Of a DNA stretch of 64,000 bases, positions 19,372-28,339 are shown piece by piece. Within the stretch, counting starts at the first letter, position 1, and each line of letters opens with the position of its first letter. Source of the stretch: Ramlibacter sp. WS9 (GTDB lineage Bacteria; Pseudomonadota; Gammaproteobacteria; Burkholderiales; Burkholderiaceae_C); assembly GCF_003797765.1 (NCBI RefSeq), contig NZ_RKMB01000014.1:1-64000 (forward strand). The letters run 5' to 3'. The notes under the pieces were generated by a model. It made no database searches. It was given only the letters and a program-made list of their open reading frames with translations, and was not told where the DNA came from. The position numbers and the translations under genes were made by a program.

Positions 19372-20679
19372 TCACTTGTAGTAGCCGGCCTTCTTCATCT
19401 CGCGCTCGGCGGCGGCCTGCGAGGCCTTGAGCGCCTCGTCTACCGTGCTCTTGCCCGCGAGCGCCGCGCTCATCTGCTGGCCGACGGCGATGCCGATGGC
19501 CTGGAACTCCGGAATGGCGGCGTATTGCACACCGACGTACGGGCTCTTGGGCAGCGTGCTGTCGTTCGGGTTGGCGGTGTCGATGGCCAGGCGCTCCGGC
19601 AGCGCGAACTTCGCGGCCGACAGGAAGCCCCGGTTGGCATACGTGCTCTTGCGCGTGCCGGTCGGCACATGATCCCAGCCATTGGTCTTGCCCACCAGCT
19701 GGATGTAGTCCTTGGACGTGGCCCAGCTGATGAACTTCTGCGCCTCGACGGCTTTTTGCGAGCCCGCGGGAATCGCAAGGGCCCAGGCCCACAGCCAGTT
19801 GGCGCCCTTGGGCGTGACGACGGTCGGCGCCTGCGCGAACGCCACCTTGTCCGCCACCTTCGACTGCTTCGGGTCGGTGATGAAGCTCGCCGCGATGGTC
19901 GCGTCCACCCACATGCCGCACTTGCCCGCGTTGTACAGCGCCAGAATTTCGTTGAAGCTGTTGGCCGACGAGCCGGGTGGGCCGTAGTTCTTCAGCAGGT
20001 CCACGTAGAACGTGATCGCGTCTTTCCAGGGCTTGGATTCGAGCTGCGGCTTCCAGCTCATGTCGAACCACTGGCCGCCATGCGTGTTGACGAGCGTGGT
20101 GAGGAAGGCCATGTTGTCGCCCCAGCCCGGCTTGCCGCGCAGGCAGATGCCATAGACGCCGGCCTTCGGGTTGTGGATCTTCGCTGCAAGATCCTTCACC
20201 TGCGCCCAGGTCGGGCGATCGGGCAGCTTCACGCCCACCTTGTCGGCGAGGTCCTTGCGGTACATCAGCATCGAGCTCTCGCCGTAGAACGGCGCGGCAT
20301 ACAGCTTGCCGTCGGCCGAGAGGCCGTTGCGCATTGCGGGCAGCAGGTCGTCGACGTCGTAGGCGTCATCGGTCTTCAGCTCTTGCAGCCAGCCCTTCTT
20401 GCCCCAGATCGGCGTTTCGTACATGCCGATGGTCATCACGTCGAACTGCCCGCCGTTGGTGGCGATGTCGGTCGTCACGCGCTGGCGCAGCACGCCTTCT
20501 TCGAGCGTCACCCACTTCAGCTTGATGTCGGGGTTGGCCGCTTCGAAGTGCTTGCCGAGCTTCTGCATCTCGATCATGTGACCGTTGTTCACGGTAGCGA
20601 TGACCAGTTCGGTGGCCGCGTGCGCGGCGCCCGCCACCGCCAGCGCGGCCGCGAACACCAGTGTCGTTTTGAAATTCAT
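19372..20679 (-). CDS. Second polyol-binding periplasmic protein (MtlE paralogue)
   Basis: A 435-aa paralogue of the binding protein at 14689-15996. After the signal peptide (MNFKTTLVFAAALAVAGAAHA) the two mature proteins match over almost their whole length, including TELVIATVNNGHMIEMQKL and GVYGICLRGKPGWGDN. The ATG at 20679 has the same GGAGACAT ribosome binding region as the first copy; a longer frame to 20838 is unlikely. No permease or ATPase lies next to it, so it must share the mtlFGK membrane complex or be used for scavenging. It has its own copy of the operon's promoter pattern. Confidence 0.92.
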   Translation of the reverse strand: MNFKTTLVFAAALAVAGAAHAATELVIATVNNGHMIEMQKLGKHFEAANPDIKLKWVTLEEGVLRQRVTTDIATNGGQFDVMTIGMYETPIWGKKGWLQELKTDDAYDVDDLLPAMRNGLSADGKLYAAPFYGESSMLMYRKDLADKVGVKLPDRPTWAQVKDLAAKIHNPKAGVYGICLRGKPGWGDNMAFLTTLVNTHGGQWFDMSWKPQLESKPWKDAITFYVDLLKNYGPPGSSANSFNEILALYNAGKCGMWVDATIAASFITDPKQSKVADKVAFAQAPTVVTPKGANWLWAWALAIPAGSQKAVEAQKFISWATSKDYIQLVGKTNGWDHVPTGTRKSTYANRGFLSAAKFALPERLAIDTANPNDSTLPKSPYVGVQYAAIPEFQAIGIAVGQQMSAALAGKSTVDEALKASQAAAEREMKKAGYYK

Positions 20680-20743
20680 GCGATGTCTCCTAAGACCTGT
20701 TTGGGTGGGAACGTCGTCAAACGCTCCGGTTGCGTTGACAGAC

Positions 20744-20832
20744 TGAACAATAGGAGTTCGCGTGTCGGACATTGATACTCGACGCGGCTTTGGCTGTACT
20801 CTCTTTCGAAGGCCTGCCAGGGATTTCACCAA
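20744..20832 (-). promoter_or_regulatory. Second copy of the polyol promoter/operator pattern
   Basis: Minus strand: TTGGTGAAATCCCT at 20819-20832, 37 bases containing AGTAC, CGAGTATCA at 20773-20781, 20 bases, then TATTGTTCA at 20744-20752. This is block for block the arrangement upstream of mtlE at 16061-16149, while the sequence between blocks differs. Conservation of blocks and spacing suggests one regulator binding both. Confidence 0.6.
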
Positions 20833-20897
20833 CTGCACCTAGAACGTACAGGAACTGCGTTCGAGGCCCTCGGTGCAACCAATGGGCGGTAGTCGTT

Positions 20898-21419
20898 CTA
20901 GCCGTCGACCGGCTTCAGCGGCGTTTCGAGAACGAGCTGGAAGAACGCGAGATCGAGCCAACGTCCGAACTTGAACGCTGCCTGGCGAATGGTGCCTGCA
21001 TGCTCGAAGCCCAGGCGCTCGTGCAGCGCGATGCTCGCAGTGTTCTGCAGGTCGATGGCTCCCACCATGATGTGCACGTCATGCTCACGGGCACTGGCGA
21101 TCAGCGCCTCCAGCAACGTGCGGCCCAGCCCCGCGCCGCGTTGGCCCGCCTCGATGTAGATCGAGTGCTCCACCGTGTACTTGTAGGCCGGCCACGCGCG
21201 GAAGGTGCCGTAGCTGGAGAAGCCCAGGAGCCGGCCGCTGTCGTCTTCCGCGCCGATGACGGGGAATCCGTTGGCACGCTTGGTGGCGAACCACGGCGAC
21301 ATCGCTTCCGGCGCGCGCGGCTTGTAGTCGTACAGGGCCGTCGAGTTGACGATCGCTTCGTTGAAGATGGCCAGGATCGCACCGGCGTGGCGCTCTTCGG
21401 TGCATTGGACGAGATGCAT
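20898..21419 (-). CDS. GNAT N-acetyltransferase, phosphinothricin acetyltransferase-like
   Basis: Acetyl-CoA dependent N-acetyltransferase of 173 aa. The opening [23 protein letters not shown] and the substrate-site region [24 protein letters not shown] are typical of the Pat/MddA group, which acetylates phosphinothricin or methionine sulfoximine and sulfone. The acetyl-CoA loop is QRGAGLG. The true substrate is probably a small amino acid analogue. It is divergent from the XRE-cupin regulator with only 54 bases between starts, so the two may be co-regulated. Confidence 0.88.
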   Translation of the reverse strand: MHLVQCTEERHAGAILAIFNEAIVNSTALYDYKPRAPEAMSPWFATKRANGFPVIGAEDDSGRLLGFSSYGTFRAWPAYKYTVEHSIYIEAGQRGAGLGRTLLEALIASAREHDVHIMVGAIDLQNTASIALHERLGFEHAGTIRQAAFKFGRWLDLAFFQLVLETPLKPVDG

Positions 21420-21473
21420 GGGGACTCCTTTCGCAGCCGGATGTCGTCAAATATAGGAGAATACTAATCCAAT

Positions 21474-22073
21474 ATGAGAAACACGTCTTCCATCCGGTCT
21501 GCACGCACCCCGGCCACGGACTCCGGCATCGACACCCTCATCGCTGCGCGGCTGCAGGCGCTGCGCCAGGCGCGAGGGCTCAGCCTGACCCAGCTGTCGG
21601 ACGCTTCCGGCGTGAGCAAGGGAATGATCTCGAAGGTGGAGCGCGCCGAGAGCAGCCCCACCGCCACGCTCCTTGGCAAATTGGCGGCCGGCCTGGGCGT
21701 GTCGCTGGCGCAATTGCTGACCGAAGACCCAAGCCCGGGCCGCATGCTGCGAAAACGCGAGGAGCAGGAAACCTGGCGCGACCCCGACTCGGGCTACCGC
21801 CGGCGCCAGGTCCGCGAGCGCGGCGCCGGCAGCGACGTCGAGCTGGTCGAGATCGAGCTCCCACGCGGTGCGCAGGTCAGCTACCCGCGCTGGGGTGGCA
21901 AGCCCTACCGCCAATGCTTGTGGCTGCTCGCGGGCGCGCTGCGGCTGGAGTACGGCAAGGACAGCTTCGAGCTGGCACCGGGGGACTGCCTCGACTTCGG
22001 CGTCGACCGGCCGCTGGTCTTCAAGGCGATGGGGCGCACCGCTTGCCGCTACCTGCTGGTCATGAGCCCCTAG
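21474..22073 (+). CDS. XRE-family regulator with C-terminal cupin domain
   Basis: A 199-aa repressor-type protein. The helix-turn-helix is at residues 28-80 ([42 protein letters not shown]). A C-terminal cupin ([40 protein letters not shown]) probably binds a small ligand. This architecture is common in regulators of small-molecule detoxification genes. It is divergent from the GNAT gene, its most likely target, and is followed 14 bases later by crcB. Confidence 0.9.
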   Translation: MRNTSSIRSARTPATDSGIDTLIAARLQALRQARGLSLTQLSDASGVSKGMISKVERAESSPTATLLGKLAAGLGVSLAQLLTEDPSPGRMLRKREEQETWRDPDSGYRRRQVRERGAGSDVELVEIELPRGAQVSYPRWGGKPYRQCLWLLAGALRLEYGKDSFELAPGDCLDFGVDRPLVFKAMGRTACRYLLVMSP

Positions 22074-22087
22074 AATCTGGCGCAAGC

Positions 22088-22468
22088 ATGCTCGCCTCCA
22101 TCCTCTCCATCTGCGCGGGCGCCTCGCTGGGCGCCCTGTTGCGCTGGGGGCTTGCCGGCCGCTTCAACCCGCTGTTCCCCGCCTTGCCCATGGGCACGCT
22201 GGCGGCCAACCTGATCGGCGGCTACCTGATCGGCGTGGCGGTGGCGGTGTTCGCGACCATGCCGCAGCTGCCGCCACAGTACCGGCTGTTCGTCGTCACC
22301 GGCTTCCTGGGCGGGCTGACCACGTTCTCGACGTTTTCCGCCGAAGTCGTGACACAGTTGCAGCAAGGCCACGTGCCATGGGCGCTGGCCACGGCGTTCG
22401 CGCACATGCTGGGCTCTTTTGCGCTCACCGGCCTGGGCATCGCCACCGTGGCCTGGCTGCGGGCCTGA
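22088..22468 (+). CDS. crcB: CrcB/Fluc fluoride channel
   Basis: Small membrane protein of 126 aa that exports fluoride as a dual-topology dimer. Four hydrophobic helices are visible, with the conserved [26 protein letters not shown] (with the pore Asn) and [13 protein letters not shown] motifs. The ATG at 22088 gives the normal family length; the longer frame to 21914 belongs to the overlapping regulator. It follows the XRE gene by 14 bases, so they may share a transcript and no fluoride riboswitch space is present. Confidence 0.93.
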   Translation: MLASILSICAGASLGALLRWGLAGRFNPLFPALPMGTLAANLIGGYLIGVAVAVFATMPQLPPQYRLFVVTGFLGGLTTFSTFSAEVVTQLQQGHVPWALATAFAHMLGSFALTGLGIATVAWLRA

Positions 22469-22574
22469 GCTCGCACCTTAAGAAAATTCCCTAAGCTCGC
22501 GGCGACGATTCCCCTAAAGCGCCGCCCGCCCGGCAAGCCAGACTCGGTCCATAGCTTTGAACGAGGGACGGGTG

Positions 22575-22916
22575 ATGCCAAGTGTCTACGACACGCTGTG
22601 CGAATGGGCCAGGAAGACGACGACGTCGTTCGCCGACCTGCGCTTCATGCCGTCGCAGCGGGACGACCTGGACAACGTCGGCGATGGGCTGATCTATCGC
22701 CTCAAGCACTGGCCCGAGCTGCCGTCCGCCAGCCGGACGGCGGACGTGCTGCGCGCCCTTTCGGTCATGAGCAACCGCCCCGTCAACCGCCAGTGGATCC
22801 TCTCCAACTCCAAGCTGCGCGCCCAGGACGTCGACCGCCTGCTGGCACGCCTGGTGGCCCAGGACGCCGTCGACGTGATCGACGGCTCCAAATTCCCTGC
22901 GGCCTCGGCCCGGTAG
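22575..22916 (+). CDS. Hypothetical protein, 113 aa
   Basis: I do not recognise this protein. The ATG at 22575 has GAGGGACGGG upstream; a TTG at 22557 is a possible longer start. It reads as a compact helical domain, and the C-terminal half (VLRALSVMSNRPVNRQWILSNSKL then VDRLLARLVAQDAVDVID) resembles a winged-helix fold, which is inference only. Its stop is followed at once by the stop of the convergent SapC gene. Confidence 0.65.
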   Translation: MPSVYDTLCEWARKTTTSFADLRFMPSQRDDLDNVGDGLIYRLKHWPELPSASRTADVLRALSVMSNRPVNRQWILSNSKLRAQDVDRLLARLVAQDAVDVIDGSKFPAASAR

Positions 22917-23666
22917 TCAGGCGGGCTTCGGCGCCGGCTGCAGCTGCACCTTGCGGCCGGCCATCTGGTCGACCAGCTTCTTCATGTTGGGCAGCGACAT
23001 CAGGTGCATCGAGATCAGGTGCAGCTCGCCGGCGCGAAACAGCGACAGCGCGACCGCGTCCGGAAGCGCCATCAGCTTCTTTTCATCGACCACCAGGAGC
23101 CCGTTCACGGTGAAGGTTCGGCCATCGGAAAGGTCCGCCTTCGCGTTCATCTCGGTCAGCAGGTCCGCTTGCACCAGGCGCTGGCAGAAGGCTTCGGTGC
23201 GGCGATACTCCTGCTGGTAGCGGGTGAGGAAGTCGACGGCGTTCTTCAGGAACGGCGTGACGTTGCCCTGCGAATCGAACAGCGCCTCGCCTTCCGTGTC
23301 GTTCAGTCCCGGGAAGGCCTCGTCGATGCACACGCCCATGGTGGCCTGTCCGGCGAGCTCGGTCAGCACGAATGGGTAGCGACGGACGAACGCGGGGATG
23401 TACTTGCCCGTCCACTCCCCCTCCTCGTTGACGAACAGGTTTTCCCGTGCGCGCAGGCCGAGCATGGCCACGGGCACGACGGCACCGCCGCTGCGCGTGA
23501 AGACGATCGGGTACTCCTTGCAAGCTTCGGCGAATTCCGCGCCGGCCAGGTACAGCGAGTTGGCCTTGCGCGCGAATGCGAAGCTGGTGCTGGGCCGCAC
23601 GCGGCGATGGCGATGCTTGTCGCGCTCGAGCAGCACCGGCTTTTCGTAGTACATGGTGTCCGACAT
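22917..23666 (-). CDS. SapC-family protein
   Basis: A 249-aa protein of the SapC family, named after a gene next to an S-layer gene in Campylobacter; its biochemical role is not settled. Typical segments are FAFARKANSLYLAGAEFAEACKEYPIVF near the N terminus and RRYPFVL followed by CIDEAFPGLN in the middle. The start at 23666 (MSDTMYY) has GAGGAGA upstream. The gene is followed on the other strand by a 113-aa unknown and preceded by a CorC-type gene 15 bases away, so the latter two may be co-transcribed. Confidence 0.85.
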   Translation of the reverse strand: MSDTMYYEKPVLLERDKHRHRRVRPSTSFAFARKANSLYLAGAEFAEACKEYPIVFTRSGGAVVPVAMLGLRARENLFVNEEGEWTGKYIPAFVRRYPFVLTELAGQATMGVCIDEAFPGLNDTEGEALFDSQGNVTPFLKNAVDFLTRYQQEYRRTEAFCQRLVQADLLTEMNAKADLSDGRTFTVNGLLVVDEKKLMALPDAVALSLFRAGELHLISMHLMSLPNMKKLVDQMAGRKVQLQPAPKPA

Positions 23667-23680
23667 CGTCTCCTCGGATT

Positions 23681-25015
23681 TCAGGTTGGGGCCCGGGCAG
23701 GGGCCGCGTTGTTTTCGGCCGGCACGGCGTGGCCCTGCCCCCGCGCGCTGGCCAGCACCTTGTCGATACGCCTGCCGTCCAGGTCGACCACCTCGAACAG
23801 CCAGTCGCCGCATTCGATGCATTCGCCGACCTCGGGCAAACTACCCGACACCGACATCAACAGGCCCGCCACGGTGTTGTAGCGGCCCTTGTCTTCTTCC
23901 GGAAGCTCGCGGATGCCCAACCGCGCCTTGAGTTCGGCCACCGGCATCAGGCCATCGAGCAACCAGGAGCCGTCCGCGCGTTGTGTGGCCCACGCATCGG
24001 CCTGCGCACCCGGTTGGAGTTCGCCGGTGATGGCCTCCAGCAGGTCGTGCGGCGTCATCAGGCCCTGCACCACGCCGTATTCGTCCACCACGAAGACCAT
24101 CCGGCCGGAGCGCGAGCGGAACTGCTCCAGCAGTTCCATGCCGCTCAGCGTCTCGGGCACGAAGAGGGCGGGCGTGGCATGCGCCTCCAGCGTTCCTGCC
24201 GGATCACGCTCCAGCGCCAGCAGCCGTGCGACGCTCACGACGCCCAGCACATCGTCGAGCGAGCCGCGGCACACCGGATACCACGAGTGCGCGCCATCGT
24301 CGCCGATCTTGCGCAACGCAGCGGCAACACCCAGGCCGGCGTCCAGCCACTCGACATCGGAGCGGGGGATCATCATCGACGTGAGCGGGCGATCGTCGAG
24401 GTGGAACACGTTCTGCACCATCTGGCGCTCGTGCTGCTCGATGACGCCGGCGTCCACGCCCTCTTCGAGGCTGTGGGCGATTTCTTCTTCGGTCATGCCG
24501 CGCGAGAGCGTGGTATCGATGCCGAGCAGCTTCAGCACGGCCTGCGTCGAAGCCGAAAGCAGTTTGACGAACGGCCCCGCGGCGCGGGCCAGCCACGCCA
24601 TGGGCCGTGCGAGCCAGCGCGAGACCGCCTCGGGATGAAGCTGGGCGATGCGCTTGGGCACCAGCTCGCCGAAGATGATGGTGATGTAGGTGATGATTGT
24701 GACGACGATGGCCGTGGCCACATAGCCCGAAGGCCGCGCACCCATGCCCAGGCCCTGCAGCCAGCGCGCCAGCGAATCGCTGAAGGCTGCTTCGCCCACG
24801 ATGCCATTGAGCACACCGATGGACGTGATGCCCACCTGCACGGTGGACAGGAAGCGCGTTGGCGTTTCCATCAGCTTCAGCGCAGCGGCCGCCCCCGCGT
24901 CGCCCGCCTCCGCCATCGCGGCCAGCCGCGCCTTGCGGCTGGAGGCCAGGCCCATCTCGGACATGGCGAACACGCCGTTGAGCAGCGTCAGCAGCGCAAT
25001 CAGCAGGATTTCCAC
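23681..25015 (-). CDS. CorC/HlyC-type membrane protein with CBS domains (CNNM/DUF21)
   Basis: A 444-aa inner-membrane protein. The N-terminal CNNM/DUF21 domain (about 1-190) has four hydrophobic segments, including MEILLIALLTLLNGVFAMSE and the YVATAIVVTIITYITIIFGELVPKRIA block. A CBS pair follows (about 205-330, with MIPRSDVEWL and VFVVDEYGVVQGLMTPHDLLEAI). The C-terminal transporter-associated CorC_HlyC domain ends the protein. Members are linked to magnesium or cobalt homeostasis; the ion is not deducible here. Confidence 0.92.
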   Translation of the reverse strand: MEILLIALLTLLNGVFAMSEMGLASSRKARLAAMAEAGDAGAAAALKLMETPTRFLSTVQVGITSIGVLNGIVGEAAFSDSLARWLQGLGMGARPSGYVATAIVVTIITYITIIFGELVPKRIAQLHPEAVSRWLARPMAWLARAAGPFVKLLSASTQAVLKLLGIDTTLSRGMTEEEIAHSLEEGVDAGVIEQHERQMVQNVFHLDDRPLTSMMIPRSDVEWLDAGLGVAAALRKIGDDGAHSWYPVCRGSLDDVLGVVSVARLLALERDPAGTLEAHATPALFVPETLSGMELLEQFRSRSGRMVFVVDEYGVVQGLMTPHDLLEAITGELQPGAQADAWATQRADGSWLLDGLMPVAELKARLGIRELPEEDKGRYNTVAGLLMSVSGSLPEVGECIECGDWLFEVVDLDGRRIDKVLASARGQGHAVPAENNAAPARAPT

Positions 25016-25039
25016 AATTCGGGGCGAGAATCAAACACC

Positions 25040-25870
25040 ATGGGACTTTACTTGATTGGAGACGTGCAGGGCTGCGACGCGCCCCTGGCGCGCCTCTTGG
25101 CAAAGATCGATTTCTTCCCCAGCCGCGACACGATTTACCTGCTGGGCGACCTGGTCAACCGCGGGCCCGAATCGGCGGCAGTGCTACGCCGGCTCACGGG
25201 CTATGGCGACGCCGCGCAATGCCTGCTGGGCAACCACGACCTCAGCCTGCTCGCGGTGGCGCACGGCCTTCGCGCGCCGCACCGCAACGACACGATGGAC
25301 TCCGTGCTGCTGGCGCCGGACCGGGACGCGATGCTGGAGTGGCTGCGGCACCGGCGCATGGCCATCCACGCGCATGGCGTGCTCATGGTGCACGGCGGTG
25401 TGCTGCCGCAATGGGACCTGGCGCAGGCCTTGTCGCTGGCCGCGGAAGTGGAGGCCACTTTGCGCGGGCAAGGGTTGGTGGATTTCCTGGCGCGGATGTA
25501 TGGCAACGAGCCGGCGCAATGGGACGACAGCTTGCAAGGCGCGGATCGCTTGCGCGTGATCGTTAACGCCCTCACGCGGCTTCGGTTCTGCACGCCTGAA
25601 GGCGAGATGGACTTGCGGGCTTCGGGCGGCCTGCGCGATGCGCCGCCGGGCTACCTGCCGTGGTTCGATGTTCCCGGACGCAAGACCGCGCGTGAAACGA
25701 TCGCCTTCGGGCATTGGTCGACGCTGGGGTTCATGCAACGGCCAGACATCATTTCACTGGACACGGGCTGCGTGTGGGGCGGCTGTTTGAGCGCGCTGCG
25801 GCTGGGACCGCAAGGTACGCATGAACTGATCCAGGAGAAGTGCGAGCAGGCGCAGGTGCCTGGGGACTAA
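25040..25870 (+). CDS. apaH: Symmetrical bis(5'-nucleosyl)-tetraphosphatase
   Basis: Hydrolyses Ap4A to two ADP, limiting alarmone-like dinucleotides and RNA caps. The metallophosphatase motifs are in order: GDVQGC, GDLVNRGP, GNHD, and the later VHGGV and GHWS. The 276-aa length is normal. The ATG at 25040 is divergent from the CorC-type gene by 24 bases. Its stop overlaps the stop of the convergent rhlE gene by four bases. Confidence 0.96.
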   Translation: MGLYLIGDVQGCDAPLARLLAKIDFFPSRDTIYLLGDLVNRGPESAAVLRRLTGYGDAAQCLLGNHDLSLLAVAHGLRAPHRNDTMDSVLLAPDRDAMLEWLRHRRMAIHAHGVLMVHGGVLPQWDLAQALSLAAEVEATLRGQGLVDFLARMYGNEPAQWDDSLQGADRLRVIVNALTRLRFCTPEGEMDLRASGGLRDAPPGYLPWFDVPGRKTARETIAFGHWSTLGFMQRPDIISLDTGCVWGGCLSALRLGPQGTHELIQEKCEQAQVPGD

Positions 25871-27303
25871 GCCTCTTCGGCCTTGAACAGCGCCGCCACC
25901 TTGCGTTTGGGCTTGATGTTCGTCGACACACGGCTGGTCGCGGGCTTGGCACCGGCCTCCCACGCGGGGGGCGCATCGGTCGACGGTGCCTGGTAAGGCT
26001 GGTCGAAGAACGGGTCGCGCGGGGCCGCGGGGGCGCGGTACTCGCGCTGCGGGCGCGGTGCGCGATCGCGCGGGGCGTCCAGCACGTCGCGCGGGTCGCC
26101 CACTTCGCCGGCTTCGCGCCAGGCGCGGCGGCCGTCGTTGATGCGGCCACGAGGCGTGTCCTCGTCGAACTCCAGCGCTTCCAGCTCGATCTTGCGCTTG
26201 AGCAGCTTTTCGATATCGCCGACCAGGCGCGCGTCGCTGCCCGAAACGAACGTGACGGCCAGGCCCGAGGCGCCGGCACGGCCGGTACGGCCGATACGGT
26301 GCACATAGTCTTCGGCGTTGAAGGGCACGTCGAAGTTGAACACTGCCGGCACATCCTTGATGTCCAGGCCGCGCGCCGCGACGTCGGTGGCCACGAGCAG
26401 GTCAACCTCGCCGGCCTTGAACGCGGCGAGCGCTTTCAGCCGCTCGTCCTGGCTCTTGTCGCCGTGCAGTGCGGTGGTGTTCATGCCTTCGCGTTCGAGC
26501 GAACGCGCGAGACGCGCGCAGCCGAGCTTGCTGTTGACGAACACGAAGGCCTGCTTCAAGCCGCGCGATCGCACGATCTGCTTGAGCGCGTGGCGCTTCT
26601 CTTCGTCGGACACACTGTAGAAATGCTGTTCGACCGTGGACGCTTCCTGGTTGGGGCGCGCCACTTCGATGGTGATCGGATCCTGCAGGTAGCTGTTGGC
26701 CAGGCGCTTGATCTCGGGCGAGAACGTGGCCGAGAACAGCAGCGTGGTGCGCGCCTTGGGCAAGAAGGACAGGATGCGCTGCAGGTCGGGCAGGAAGCCG
26801 ATGTCCAGCATGCGGTCTGCTTCGTCGAGCACCACGTATTCGACCTGGTTCAGCACCGCGTTCTTGGCTTCGATGTGGTCGAGCAATCGGCCCGGCGTCG
26901 CCACCAGCACTTCGACGCCTTTCTTCAATTCGATCGTCTGCGGCTTCATGTCGATGCCGCCGAACACCACCGCGCTGCGCAGGTTGGTGTACTTGGCGTA
27001 CATCTTGACCTGCTGTGCGACCTGGTCGGCCAGCTCTCGCGTCGGCAGCAGCACCAGCGCCCGCACCGGGTGGCGCGCGGGCGAAGTCGATGTGTTCTCG
27101 TGTTTGAGGAGCCTCTGCAGCAGCGGAAGCGCGAACGCCGCTGTCTTGCCGGTGCCGGTTTGCGCCGCGCCCATCACGTCCTTCCCCGTCAGCACGACCG
27201 GGATGGCTTGCGCCTGGATGGGTGTCATTTGCTCGTAGCCCATTTCGGCCACGGCACGGGCCAGCGGGGCGGCCAGCGAAAGATTGGAGAAGGAACTAGG
27301 CAT
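25867..27303 (-). CDS. rhlE: DEAD-box ATP-dependent RNA helicase, RhlE type
   Basis: RNA helicase of 478 aa used in RNA decay and ribosome assembly. Q motif (GYEQMTPIQAQAIPVVL), Walker A (AQTGTGKT), PTRELA, DEAD box (VLDEADRMLD), SAT, and the helicase C motifs ARGLDI and HRIGRTGRAG are all present. The C terminus from about 375 is a basic, proline-rich tail (PQREYRAPAAPRDP and KPKRKVAAL) typical of RhlE. No close operon partner; the metallopeptidase gene ends about 105 bases upstream on the same strand. Confidence 0.95.
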   Translation of the reverse strand: MPSSFSNLSLAAPLARAVAEMGYEQMTPIQAQAIPVVLTGKDVMGAAQTGTGKTAAFALPLLQRLLKHENTSTSPARHPVRALVLLPTRELADQVAQQVKMYAKYTNLRSAVVFGGIDMKPQTIELKKGVEVLVATPGRLLDHIEAKNAVLNQVEYVVLDEADRMLDIGFLPDLQRILSFLPKARTTLLFSATFSPEIKRLANSYLQDPITIEVARPNQEASTVEQHFYSVSDEEKRHALKQIVRSRGLKQAFVFVNSKLGCARLARSLEREGMNTTALHGDKSQDERLKALAAFKAGEVDLLVATDVAARGLDIKDVPAVFNFDVPFNAEDYVHRIGRTGRAGASGLAVTFVSGSDARLVGDIEKLLKRKIELEALEFDEDTPRGRINDGRRAWREAGEVGDPRDVLDAPRDRAPRPQREYRAPAAPRDPFFDQPYQAPSTDAPPAWEAGAKPATSRVSTNIKPKRKVAALFKAEEA

Positions 27304-27408
27304 CGGCAGTCGTTGATGAACCCTCTATTGTCGCACCCGGCGGGGTCGGATGCGGACGCAAAGAGAAATCAGGACCACCAGAAACTAGGACTTAAGGGCT
27401 ATTTCGAG

Positions 27409-28290
27409 TCAAAGGTTGTTGCTGGCAAAGGTGTCGCAGGCCTTCACGCTGCCCGATTTCAGGCCGGTGGAGAACCAACGCTGCCGCTGTGCACTGGTGC
27501 CGTGGGTGAAGCTTTCCGGCACCACGGCGCCGGCACCCCGGCCCTTTTGCAGCGCGTCGTCGCCGATCTTGGCCGCGGCATTCATGGCTTCTTCCACATC
27601 GCCCTGCTCCAAAATCTGGCGGGCGTTCTGGGCGTGGTGGGCCCACACGCCCGCAAAGCAGTCGGCTTGCAACTCCAGCCGCACGCTCATCGCGTTGCCT
27701 TCGGCCTGGCTGGCGCGGCCCCTCAACTGGTCCACCTTGTCGGTGAGCCCCAGCAGCTTCTGCACGTGGTGGCCGACTTCGTGTGCTATCACGTAGGCCT
27801 GCGCGAAGTCGCCGGGCGCGCCCAGGCGCGTCTTGAGCGTTTCGTAGAAGTCCAGGTCGATGTAGACCTTCTGGTCGGCCGGGCAGTAGAAAGGGCCCAT
27901 GGCCGCTTGGCCCTGTCCGCACCCGGTGCGTACGGCGCCGCGGAACAGCACCAGCTTCGGCTTGATGTACGTCGCACCGCCCTTGGTGAAGAGCCCGGTC
28001 CACACATCTTCGGTGTCGGCGAGCACGGTGGAGACGAACTTCGCCATCTGGTCGTTGGCGGGCGGCGCTTGCGCCGGACCCTGCTGCTGCACCGGCGCCG
28101 GGCCACCGCCGCCTGTGAGCACGCCCAGGATGGTGAGCGGGTTGATGCCGAAGATGGCGCCGCCCACCAGCGCGATGACGATCGTGCCGATGCCGATGCT
28201 GCGGCCGCCGAAGCCGAAACCGCCGCCTCCCCCGCCGCTGCCGCGCGCGTCCTCGACGTTGTCCGATTCCCGATTGCCTTCCCAACGCAT
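27409..28290 (-). CDS. Membrane-anchored neutral zinc metallopeptidase (YpfJ family)
   Basis: A 293-aa protein with a glycine-rich cytoplasmic start (ARGSGGGGGGFGFGG), one transmembrane helix (IGIGTIVIALVGGAIFGI) and an extracytoplasmic peptidase domain. The zinc site HEVGHH is seen in AYVIAHEVGHHVQ, with the later ELQADCFAGVWAHHA supplying the third ligand. The ATG at 28290 has AGGAGA upstream; longer frames into the pcp region are spurious. Its physiological substrate is unknown. Confidence 0.92.
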   Translation of the reverse strand: MRWEGNRESDNVEDARGSGGGGGGFGFGGRSIGIGTIVIALVGGAIFGINPLTILGVLTGGGGPAPVQQQGPAQAPPANDQMAKFVSTVLADTEDVWTGLFTKGGATYIKPKLVLFRGAVRTGCGQGQAAMGPFYCPADQKVYIDLDFYETLKTRLGAPGDFAQAYVIAHEVGHHVQKLLGLTDKVDQLRGRASQAEGNAMSVRLELQADCFAGVWAHHAQNARQILEQGDVEEAMNAAAKIGDDALQKGRGAGAVVPESFTHGTSAQRQRWFSTGLKSGSVKACDTFASNNL

Positions 28291-28339
28291 GCTTGTCTCC
28301 TGTGCTTTCGTGGTACCACCGCTGCGGTACAGTGAATCC

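Noticed and set aside
21914-22087. Longer 184-aa start for CrcB
   Set aside because: The added part overlaps the XRE-cupin coding region in another frame and would put a polar extension before the first membrane helix; the ATG at 22088 gives normal family length.
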